6,812 nucleotides of DNA from Bacteroidales bacterium UBA4116 (GTDB lineage Bacteria > Bacteroidota > Bacteroidia > Bacteroidales > Tannerellaceae). The notes beneath the pieces were generated by a model. That model worked only from the letters and a program-made list of their open reading frames with translations, searched no databases and was not told the origin of the DNA. How positions within the stretch are numbered: position 1 is the first letter of the stretch; every line of letters starts with the position of its first letter. A program made the translations under genes and the position numbers. Location: assembly GCA_002381645.1 (NCBI GenBank), contig DFXE01000013.1:15419-22230 (forward strand). The letters are read 5' to 3'. Below are positions 1 to 5,589 of this stretch, piece by piece.

Positions 1-144
1 TGATGTATATCAAGTCTTTTTTAATATTAATTTGTCAACTTTGTATCAGAGTAAAGGTGTAAGACTTTTTTTATGATTAGTTAAGCGAAACCAACTTTAA
101 CTATGTAAATACACAGATGGATTAGGTTAGTTTTTGATTCTCAG
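1..144. other. Non-coding AT-rich region downstream of the trp operon
   Basis: No convincing reading frame begins or ends here. The stretch is very AT-rich and contains a weak inverted repeat (TAGTTAA at 78-84 and TTAACTA at 97-103). It also has two similar T-runs, AAGTCTTTTTT at 12-22 and AAGACTTTTTT at 61-71. TGATGTATATCA at the extreme left edge, followed closely by a T-run, could be part of a plus-strand terminator hairpin cut by the window edge, but this cannot be judged from what is visible. No Bacteroidota-type promoter (TTTG, about 19 bases, TAnnTTTG) was recognised on either strand. Confidence 0.5.
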
Positions 145-175
145 GAAGGGACAATGTTAGCAGCATTGCCCCTTC
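145..175 (-). terminator. Hairpin terminator after trpA
   Basis: In the minus-strand transcript, positions 175 to 164 (GAAGGGGCAATG) pair with 156 to 145 (CATTGTCCCTTC). This gives a 12-bp stem containing one G·U pair, around a 7-base loop (163-157). The single non-Watson-Crick position is G·U in the minus-strand RNA but A·C in a plus-strand RNA, so the stem is intact only for the trp transcript. It starts 15 bp after the trpA stop. No U-rich tract follows directly; the RNA continues CUGAGAAUC and then a run of A. It may therefore act as a 3'-end-stabilising hairpin, or work with another termination mechanism, rather than as a textbook intrinsic terminator. Confidence 0.75.
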
Positions 176-190
176 GTTCATTTAATGAAT

Positions 191-964
191 TTATTCTTTT
201 AATGCTTCCAATAATTTTTTTACGGCAAGGTCCGGAGTTTTTTCTTCTGACAAGAGCTGTATAAATTTGCTGCCGATTATTGCTCCGGCAGAGTTATTCA
301 ATGCAGCCTCATACGTTGTTTTATTACTAATACCAAATCCAACCATACGGGGGTTACGTAGTTTCATACTATTTATTTTCCTGAAATACTCCTGCTTTTC
401 CTCATCAAAGCTTTTTTGTGCCCCCGTTATAGCCGCACTTGACACCATATAGATAAACCCGTCGGTATTCTCGTCAATTAAGCGTACGCGCTCTTCAGAT
501 GTTTCCGGAGTGATAAGCATGATCACTTTTATATTATATTGCTCCGCTATATTTTTATAATCCGATATATAATCTGCGTAAGGCAGATCAGGAATAATTA
601 CTCCGTCTACACCGACTTCAGTACATTTCCGGCAGAAATTATCAAAACCAAACTGCATAATAGGATTCAGGTAACCCATAAATAAGATGGGGATATGTAT
701 CTCTTTACGGATATCGGTTAATTGTTCAAATAATAACTTTAAAGTCATTCCGTTACGTAATGCTTGGGTTGATGACTCCTGGATAACCGGACCGTCAGCC
801 ATCGGGTCGGAGAAAGGGATGCCCACTTCTACCATATCAATACCGTTTTGTTGAAGAGCGGAAAGCACTTTAACTGTATCGTTAAGCAGAGGATACCCGG
901 CTGTAAAATAAACGGATAATATTTCCTGCTTTTTCTTATTAAATAATTCTGTAATTCTATTCAT
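191..964 (-). CDS. trpA: Tryptophan synthase alpha subunit
   Basis: TrpA cleaves indole-3-glycerol phosphate to indole and glyceraldehyde 3-phosphate and channels the indole to TrpB. The 257 residues form one (beta/alpha)8 barrel, slightly shorter than the roughly 268 residues of the enterobacterial protein. Motifs are VYFTAGYP (18-25), MVEVGIPFSDPMADGP (44-59) with catalytic Glu46 and Asp57, LFMGYLNPIMQFG (94-106), GVIIPDLPYAD (121-131), the loop-6 segment SSAAITGAQKSF (175-186), VGFGISN (208-214) and AGAIIGSKFI (226-235). Loop 6 reads SAAITGA where enterobacterial enzymes have RAGVTGA, which probably reflects lineage divergence. It is the last gene of the operon, five genes away from its partner trpB. 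The ATG at 964 follows AT-rich sequence with no Shine-Dalgarno. A hairpin terminator lies 15 bp after the TAA stop. Confidence 0.96.
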   Translation of the reverse strand: MNRITELFNKKKQEILSVYFTAGYPLLNDTVKVLSALQQNGIDMVEVGIPFSDPMADGPVIQESSTQALRNGMTLKLLFEQLTDIRKEIHIPILFMGYLNPIMQFGFDNFCRKCTEVGVDGVIIPDLPYADYISDYKNIAEQYNIKVIMLITPETSEERVRLIDENTDGFIYMVSSAAITGAQKSFDEEKQEYFRKINSMKLRNPRMVGFGISNKTTYEAALNNSAGAIIGSKFIQLLSEEKTPDLAVKKLLEALKE

Positions 965-996
965 AATGTAATACTATATGATTAATGGTAAAATAT

Positions 997-1614
997 TTAA
1001 CGGATAGAAGATATCCGGTTAATAAAAGAATTTAACTTCATTACATCTTTTAATCCGGGTTGAGTTTCAAAACCACTATTTAAATCAATACCTCTGAACA
1101 AAGGATGTTTGAAGTCAAGAATATGTTCCACGCTATTCATATTAATTCCTCCGCTTAATAAAAAAGGTGTATCACCATTATAGGCCTCTAATACTTTCCA
1201 GTCGAAACTTTTCCCGGAACCGCCGTAGCTATCACATTTGGTGTCAAAGAGAAAATAATCAACTCTTCCGTTATATGTTTCTGTTTGCTTAATATCATCT
1301 TTATTAGCAATGGAAAAAGCCTTGATCAGATTAAAGCCCCTTTTTTGAAGTGTATGGCAAAAGTCGGGAGATTCATTTCCATGCAATTGAATATAATCCA
1401 GTTTATAACCATCCGCTATTTCCATAATCTGTTCCTGCGCCGCATTTACAAAAACGCCGACTTTCTTTACCCGACAATTACGTATGTTATCTTTGTCGTC
1501 AGAAATATACCGGGGAGATTTAGGATAAAAAATGAAGCCCATCCAGTCGATATCCAATGCCGATACGTCAAGTATATTAGCTTCATCACGCATACCACAT
1601 ACTTTGATGATCAT
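997..1614 (-). CDS. trpF: Phosphoribosylanthranilate isomerase
   Basis: TrpF carries out the Amadori rearrangement of phosphoribosylanthranilate to the carboxyphenylamino-deoxyribulose phosphate used by TrpC. It is a small (beta/alpha)8 barrel of 205 residues, normal for a monofunctional enzyme. The N-terminal MIIKVCGMRD carries the catalytic Cys6. Other landmarks are MGFIFYPKSPRY (25-36), VGVFVN (52-57), YIQLHGNES (74-82), FLFDTK with the catalytic Asp124, GGSGKSFDW (131-139), FLLSGGIN (151-158) and the phosphate-binding GIDLNSGFE..PGLKD (175-190). The ATG at 1614 overlaps the trpC stop as ATGA and is preceded by AGGAGG with 6-base spacing, the only strong Shine-Dalgarno match in the window. 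The gene ends with TAA, 32 bp before trpA. In pathway order it acts before TrpC, although it is encoded after it. Confidence 0.95.
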   Translation of the reverse strand: MIIKVCGMRDEANILDVSALDIDWMGFIFYPKSPRYISDDKDNIRNCRVKKVGVFVNAAQEQIMEIADGYKLDYIQLHGNESPDFCHTLQKRGFNLIKAFSIANKDDIKQTETYNGRVDYFLFDTKCDSYGGSGKSFDWKVLEAYNGDTPFLLSGGINMNSVEHILDFKHPLFRGIDLNSGFETQPGLKDVMKLNSFINRISSIR

Positions 1615-2426
1615 ACCAATCCTCCTATAAAGTTTGCCAGGCTTTTACCCGGTTCACCGGTTTTCATAAAAGTTTCCCCGATAAGGAATCCCTGAAATCC
1701 GCTCCGGCGTAGCTTCATAACGATTTCAGTATCCGAGATTCCGCTTTCAGATATCATAAGTGGCGACAATCCTGAAGATGATACATAATCTTTCATTTTT
1801 TCAATCAATGAAAAAGAATTCTCCACATCCGTATGGAATGTTCCAAGATTACGGTTGTTTACCCCCAGCATATCAATATGGCTGTTTAAATAATGTAATT
1901 CGGATTCGTTGTGAATTTCAAGTAAAACTTCCAAGTCCAAGCTGTGCGCTGTTTCCGCCAAGTAAGAACATTCTTCCGGTGTAAGAGTAGCAGCGATCAG
2001 CAATACGGCGTCTGCACCCATAACCCGGGCCTGATAGAGCTGATATTCATCGATAATGAAATCTTTTCTCAGTAAAGGAATATTGACCAGTTTCCGTGCA
2101 CGCTGCAAATCATTCAGCGAACCTCCGAAATAATCCGTATCGGTTAATACCGAACAGGCCGACGCACCTGCTTTTTCGTATGCCGGAACGATGTCGGCTA
2201 CATCGGCATCCGGAAACAACCATCCTTTGGAAGGAGACTTTCTTTTGAACTCGGCTATAATACCCGATGCAGACGAAGCCAAAGACGAACGCATTGAAAT
2301 GGTATGCCGTTCTAACTGTTCGCAGCTCATTGTCAGAAGTGTCCGCAGATTCACCGCTTTTTTATGCCGTTCAACTTCCAGCCTTTTGTTTTCAATTATT
2401 TCATGCAGAATATCTTTCATGATCAT
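1611..2426 (-). CDS. trpC: Indole-3-glycerol phosphate synthase
   Basis: TrpC closes the indole ring, converting carboxyphenylamino-deoxyribulose phosphate to indole-3-glycerol phosphate with loss of CO2 and water. It is a monofunctional (beta/alpha)8 barrel of about 270 residues, not fused to TrpF. The active-site strands are easy to follow: IIAEFKRKSPSKG (56-68, Glu59 and Lys61), SVLTDTDYFGGS (92-103), LLRKDFIID (118-126, the general-acid Lys121), LEVLLEIH (165-172, Glu170), GVNNRNL (188-194), ISESGI (225-230) and GFLIGETFM (247-255). The start at 2426 is chosen because it forms the same ATGA overlap with trpD as at the neighbouring junctions. The ATG two codons later, at 2420 (MKDILHEI), is a real alternative and would leave a 2-base gap after the trpD stop. 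The trpC stop overlaps the trpF start, and its last codons contain an AGGAGG. Confidence 0.95.
   Translation of the reverse strand: MIMKDILHEIIENKRLEVERHKKAVNLRTLLTMSCEQLERHTISMRSSLASSASGIIAEFKRKSPSKGWLFPDADVADIVPAYEKAGASACSVLTDTDYFGGSLNDLQRARKLVNIPLLRKDFIIDEYQLYQARVMGADAVLLIAATLTPEECSYLAETAHSLDLEVLLEIHNESELHYLNSHIDMLGVNNRNLGTFHTDVENSFSLIEKMKDYVSSSGLSPLMISESGISDTEIVMKLRRSGFQGFLIGETFMKTGEPGKSLANFIGGLV
1621..1626 (-). promoter_or_regulatory. Perfect Shine-Dalgarno AGGAGG before trpF
   Basis: Read on the minus strand, AGGAGG lies 6 bases upstream of the trpF ATG at 1614, inside the end of trpC, where it forms part of the codons for Ile-Gly-Gly-Leu-Val-stop. No comparable sequence precedes the other six genes, which start after A-rich or AT-rich sequence as is usual in Bacteroidota. 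It may help reinitiation at the trpC/trpF overlap. It may equally be a chance result of two GGA glycine codons. Confidence 0.5.
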
Positions 2427-3418
2427 GAATTTAATGACATAAATTTATTGAATGTATTTAAAGCCCTGCCGCTTTCCAGCGACTCTTTAGCTTCGGCAAT
2501 ACAATCTTCTATTTTCTTATCCGGACAAATAATCTGGATAGCAAAAGCTGCATTCACAACCACACAATTCTTTTGAGCCTGTGTTGCTTTATTATGTAAT
2601 ACATTATCGAATATCTGTGCCGCTTCTTCCGGTGATTCCCCACCATCCAGATCAGCTTCGGTACAACGGGCGAAACCAAGCATTTCAGGTGTATAGACTT
2701 TTTCTTTATCAGGCATAGCTACTTTAAATTCAGTGGTCAGGGAAATTTCATCAAAACCGTCGAGACTATGTACCACGGCAAACCGGGTAGCGCTTTCCTG
2801 ATACGTATAACTGTATAAACGTAAAAGCGGCAAATTATATACGCCAAGCAACTGGTAGGTAGGAATAACAGGATTTACCAATGGCCCCAGCATATTAAAG
2901 AAAGTGCGGACACCCAGGTTTTTCCGTACCGCAGCAACAGCCTTTAAAGCCGGATTAAATATCGGCGCATGCAGGTAAGCGATATGGCAGGCATCCATCG
3001 ATTCTTTTAGTTTATCAACTTTATCGGTGAATTTTACCCCGTGTTGTTCCATGACATTACTTGCTCCGCTTACAGATGTGGCGCCGTAGTTTCCATGTTT
3101 AACTACATTGTATCCTGCACCTGCAAGAACAAAACAAGCCGTTGTACTGATGTTGAATGTATTTTTACCGTCTCCTCCCGTACCTACAATATCAATAGGT
3201 TTGTATTCGGATAAGTCTACCGGAACACGCATCTCGAGCAATGCTTCACGGAATCCGGTAAGTTCTTCCACGGAAATATTACGCATCAGGAATACCGTCA
3301 CCAGACTTGCAATTTGGGAATCGTTATATTTCCCTGTGGCTATGTTCTGAAGTATCTGCCTCGCTTCGTCACGTCCTAAATACTGGTGCTCAAATAATCT
3401 GTATAATATCTGTTTCAT
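2423..3418 (-). CDS. trpD: Anthranilate phosphoribosyltransferase
   Basis: TrpD transfers the phosphoribosyl group of PRPP to anthranilate, giving phosphoribosylanthranilate. I place the start at the ATG at 3418 (MKQILYRLFEHQYL). It forms a 4-base ATGA overlap with the trpG stop and gives 331 residues, the usual family size. An in-frame ATG at 3445 would add nine residues inside trpG and is less likely. The N-terminal helical domain (about 1-65) is followed by the phosphoribosyltransferase domain. Numbered from this start, it shows DIVGTGGDGKNTFNIST (76-92, the PRPP diphosphate loop), KHGNYGATSVSGASN (107-121), RTFFNMLGPLVNP (171-183, with the anthranilate-contacting Arg) and the Mg-binding Asp-Glu pair in DGFDEIS (220-226). 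The KHGN loop has Tyr where most bacteria have Arg, probably a lineage variant. The TGA stop overlaps the trpC start. Confidence 0.95.
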   Translation of the reverse strand: MKQILYRLFEHQYLGRDEARQILQNIATGKYNDSQIASLVTVFLMRNISVEELTGFREALLEMRVPVDLSEYKPIDIVGTGGDGKNTFNISTTACFVLAGAGYNVVKHGNYGATSVSGASNVMEQHGVKFTDKVDKLKESMDACHIAYLHAPIFNPALKAVAAVRKNLGVRTFFNMLGPLVNPVIPTYQLLGVYNLPLLRLYSYTYQESATRFAVVHSLDGFDEISLTTEFKVAMPDKEKVYTPEMLGFARCTEADLDGGESPEEAAQIFDNVLHNKATQAQKNCVVVNAAFAIQIICPDKKIEDCIAEAKESLESGRALNTFNKFMSLNS

Positions 3419-3981
3419 ATCGTCAACCAATTTTCTATGATACATTTACCTTTCGGGGTCAATACAGATTCGGGATGAAACTGAATCCCCCTTACATTAA
3501 ATTCTTTATGGCGAAGGGCCATGATTTGTCCGCTTTCCCGGTCTTCCGCCGTAATCTCCAGGCAATCGGGAAAGTTTTCTTTTGATATGACCCACGAATG
3601 ATAACGTCCTGCGCGAAAACCGGGAGTCAGACCGTCGAAAAGCGGATCTTTTTGTATGATCCGTATATCGGAACATACCCCGTGATGAACGTCGGTGAGG
3701 TTTAACAACTCCGCCCCGAAAGCTTCTCCTATGGCTTGTTCACCCAGACATACACCTAATATGCTTTTCGTTGGAGCATATTGTTTTATTAAAGGAAGTA
3801 AAATTCCGGCTTCCTGCGGAATACCGGGTCCCGGTGAAAGTAATATCTTATCGAAACGTTCAATATCCTCCAAGGCTATTTTATCATTCCGGTGTACCTC
3901 AACATCGGTTCCCAACTCATTTAAAATATGCAATAAGTTATAGGTAAATGAGTCATAATTATCTAATAGTAATATTTTCAT
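3415..3981 (-). CDS. trpG: Anthranilate synthase glutamine amidotransferase component
   Basis: TrpG hydrolyses glutamine and passes the ammonia to TrpE. At 188 residues it is a stand-alone class I glutamine amidotransferase, not fused to TrpE or TrpD. It begins with the typical LLLDNYDSFTYNL, followed by the oxyanion-loop segment SPGPGIP (49-55), the nucleophile loop GVCLGEQ with Cys78, RYHSWVI (126-132) and the C-terminal GIQFHPES carrying His169 and Glu171 of the catalytic triad. The residue two places after Cys-Leu is Glu, where many family members have His (GVCLGHQ). As in many bacteria, it could also serve a PabB protein encoded elsewhere. The window cannot show this. Its TGA stop overlaps the trpD start as ATGA (3415-3418), which suggests translational coupling. 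The only start is the ATG at 3981. Confidence 0.95.
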   Translation of the reverse strand: MKILLLDNYDSFTYNLLHILNELGTDVEVHRNDKIALEDIERFDKILLSPGPGIPQEAGILLPLIKQYAPTKSILGVCLGEQAIGEAFGAELLNLTDVHHGVCSDIRIIQKDPLFDGLTPGFRAGRYHSWVISKENFPDCLEITAEDRESGQIMALRHKEFNVRGIQFHPESVLTPKGKCIIENWLTI

Positions 3982-3988
3982 TATTAAT

Positions 3989-4030
3989 AGGAGTTATAGG
4001 AGTCAGGAATTAAAGGAGTTAAGGAGATAA
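3989..4030. repeat. Five AGGAGT-like repeats in the trpE-trpG spacer
   Basis: The 95-bp spacer contains five copies of AGGA(G/A)(T/A) on the plus strand, starting at 3989, 3998, 4005, 4014 and 4022, at steps of 9, 7, 9 and 8 bases. In the operon transcript they read as repeated ACUCCU, which resembles the anti-Shine-Dalgarno end of 16S rRNA. The rest of the spacer, up to the trpE stop, is AT-rich without a clear hairpin for the minus-strand RNA. The function is unknown. It looks like a decayed short tandem repeat. Confidence 0.6.
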
Positions 4031-4076
4031 AGCCGTTACTTGATTTCATAACTTCTTTAATTTACTGACTACTAAG

Positions 4077-5501
4077 TTAATTAATCAGTGTTTCTGCCAG
4101 GTCGATAGCCTTTTTCAATGCTCCGAGTTTGTTGTTTACTTCTTCCAGTTCACGCTGGTCGTTACTTTTGGCAACGATACCTGCTCCGGCCTGATAATAC
4201 AATACGTTTCCGCGGCTGACGAACGTGCGGATAGTAATCGCCTGGTTCAAATCGCCGTTCAAACCAATAAATCCGATGCAACCACCATAGGCTCCCCTGT
4301 TTTGTTTTTCAATCTCCGTTATTAACTGCATAGCACGTATTTTAGGAGCGCCGCTTAAAGTGCCGGCGGGGAACGTATCGATATATGTTTTCACCGGATT
4401 ACTGTCGGCGTTGATTTCTCCGCTGACCCTTGAAACCAAATGAATTACATGACTGTAATACTGTACTTCCTTATAAAAGTCTACATGTACATTGTGTGCA
4501 TTACGGCTCAGATCATTACGTGCAAGGTCTACCAGCATGACATGTTCCGCATTCTCTTTCGGGTCAGCAAGCAGCGCTTCCGTGCGTTGCCGGTCTATAG
4601 CCGCATTGCCCGAACGGAAAGCGGTTCCCGCTATCGGGTCGATACTTGCATGTCCGTTTGTAACTTTGCAATGCGTTTCCGGTGAAGAGCCGAAAATACG
4701 GAAACCGCCAAAATCAAAATAAAACAGGTAAGGAGAAGGATTGATACTCCGTAGAGCGCGGTAAACTTTAAAATCGTCTCCTTTAAAACCCTGTTCAAAC
4801 CGGCGACTGAGAACAATCTGGAATACGTCTCCCCTCAGGCAGTGTTTAACACCCTGTCGTACCATCGATTTATATTCGTCATCCGTATTAGTAGAGGTTT
4901 CTTCGCCTGTTTTCTGAAAGTTATAAGAAGCAAAATTGCGGTTTTCAATTAATGTTTCTATTTCTATCAGGCGGCTTTCTTCATTGTCCTGTAACAATTC
5001 AATTAAAGTCAGTTCATTTTTAAAATGATCGAACTCAATGATATACCGGTAAAGTATATACAGCATATCAGGAGCATCATTCTCTTCATGATGAGCCTCC
5101 ATTACCGGGATATCTTCAAAATATCGTACAGCATCGAAAGCCGTATATCCGAATAATCCGCAAACATCTTTATGTTTTCCCTCAACTTTAAACCGGGAAA
5201 GGAATGAATTGATGGCTCCCTCAACACTTCCTACCGGTGATGTTTTACCATCCTGCCGGAGAAGCGGAGTTACTTCAACATGTCCGTCAGGATATTTAGT
5301 GGTACTTTCGCCGTTATTAATGCCTATACTTGCAATGGGGCAGAGGGCAATAAAAGAATGGCTGTTTTCATTACTATGAAAATCAGAGCTTTCAAGTAAA
5401 GCAGACTCCGGGTAAATATCGCGTACTTTCAGGTAAATGCTTACCGGAGTATGCAAATCACCTAATACTTTCTTGCTTATTGTTTTAAATAAATAGTTCA
5501 T
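4077..5501 (-). CDS. trpE: Anthranilate synthase component I
   Basis: TrpE is the chorismate-binding subunit of anthranilate synthase. It makes anthranilate and pyruvate from chorismate, using ammonia supplied by TrpG. It has 474 residues: an N-terminal anthranilate synthase component I domain (about 1-170) and a C-terminal chorismate-binding domain (about 205-470). The latter shows NPSPYLF (254-260), GSSPE (271-275), DPIAGT (288-293), ENAEHVMLVDLARNDLSR (316-333), DTFPAGTLSGAPKIRAM (375-391) and GAYGGCIGF. Ala291 in PIAGT is the key discriminator: aminodeoxychorismate synthase PabB has a lysine there, so this is TrpE. LLES (35-38) together with NPSPYLF match the allosteric tryptophan pocket of known TrpE proteins, so feedback inhibition by tryptophan is likely (inference). 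The ATG at 5501 is the only N-terminal start. It follows AT-rich sequence with no Shine-Dalgarno. A 74-bp repeat-rich spacer separates it from trpB and 95 bp separate it from trpG. Confidence 0.97.
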   Translation of the reverse strand: MNYLFKTISKKVLGDLHTPVSIYLKVRDIYPESALLESSDFHSNENSHSFIALCPIASIGINNGESTTKYPDGHVEVTPLLRQDGKTSPVGSVEGAINSFLSRFKVEGKHKDVCGLFGYTAFDAVRYFEDIPVMEAHHEENDAPDMLYILYRYIIEFDHFKNELTLIELLQDNEESRLIEIETLIENRNFASYNFQKTGEETSTNTDDEYKSMVRQGVKHCLRGDVFQIVLSRRFEQGFKGDDFKVYRALRSINPSPYLFYFDFGGFRIFGSSPETHCKVTNGHASIDPIAGTAFRSGNAAIDRQRTEALLADPKENAEHVMLVDLARNDLSRNAHNVHVDFYKEVQYYSHVIHLVSRVSGEINADSNPVKTYIDTFPAGTLSGAPKIRAMQLITEIEKQNRGAYGGCIGFIGLNGDLNQAITIRTFVSRGNVLYYQAGAGIVAKSNDQRELEEVNNKLGALKKAIDLAETLIN

Positions 5502-5505
5502 ATAT

Positions 5506-5589
5506 TTAACGATTAACGTTTAATAATTGCTTTCAAAATATCTGAAATGTTATGATATATTTTAATGATTAATCGTTAACCATTAAACG
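5506..5589. repeat. Degenerate 7-bp TTAANNN repeats forming an inverted repeat in the trpB-trpE spacer
   Basis: On the plus strand, three contiguous heptamers (TTAACGA, TTAACGT, TTAATAA) occupy 5506-5526. Four more (TTAATGA, TTAATCG, TTAACCA, TTAAACG) occupy 5562-5589. The second cluster runs across the trpB stop codon and codes for the last residues of TrpB. The clusters also contain a perfect 11-bp inverted repeat: TTAACGATTAA at 5506-5516 against TTAATCGTTAA at 5569-5579, with a 52-base loop. The stem is AT-rich and the loop long, so a strong terminator is unlikely. It could be a processing or protein-binding site, or the remnant of an expanding simple repeat. Confidence 0.7.

Noticed and set aside
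78..103. Inverted repeat TAGTTAA/TTAACTA downstream of the operon as a second terminator
   Set aside because: It is a short AT-rich stem with no U-tract on the minus strand; the sequence that follows in that RNA is A-rich.
1285..1695. 136-codon plus-strand reading frame antisense to trpF and trpC
   Set aside because: It lies wholly antisense to two clearly conserved genes. Its translation resembles no protein family and has no recognisable start signal.
3419..3445. Nine-residue N-terminal extension of TrpD from an ATG at 3445
   Set aside because: The ATG at 3418 gives the usual family length and an ATGA overlap identical to the next two junctions. The extension would lie inside trpG.
4010..4060. 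Imperfect inverted repeat in the trpE-trpG spacer (TTAAAGGAGTT against AACTTCTTTAA)
   Set aside because: The loop is 29 bases, the stem is AT-rich, and the mismatch is tolerated (G·U) only in plus-strand RNA, the wrong strand for the operon.
4631..4816. 61-codon minus-strand frame with a hydrophobic stretch, inside trpE
   Set aside because: It is out of frame within the conserved chorismate-binding domain of trpE. The hydrophobic stretch is a by-product of frame shifting, not a supported membrane protein.
4077..5501. TrpE being aminodeoxychorismate synthase component I (PabB)
   Set aside because: The active-site motif reads PIAGT with Ala instead of the Lys typical of PabB, and the gene sits within a full trp operon.
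5502..5575. Internal Bacteroidota-type promoter before trpE
   Set aside because: I looked for TTTG, about 19 bases, then TAnnTTTG on the minus strand and found no acceptable match.
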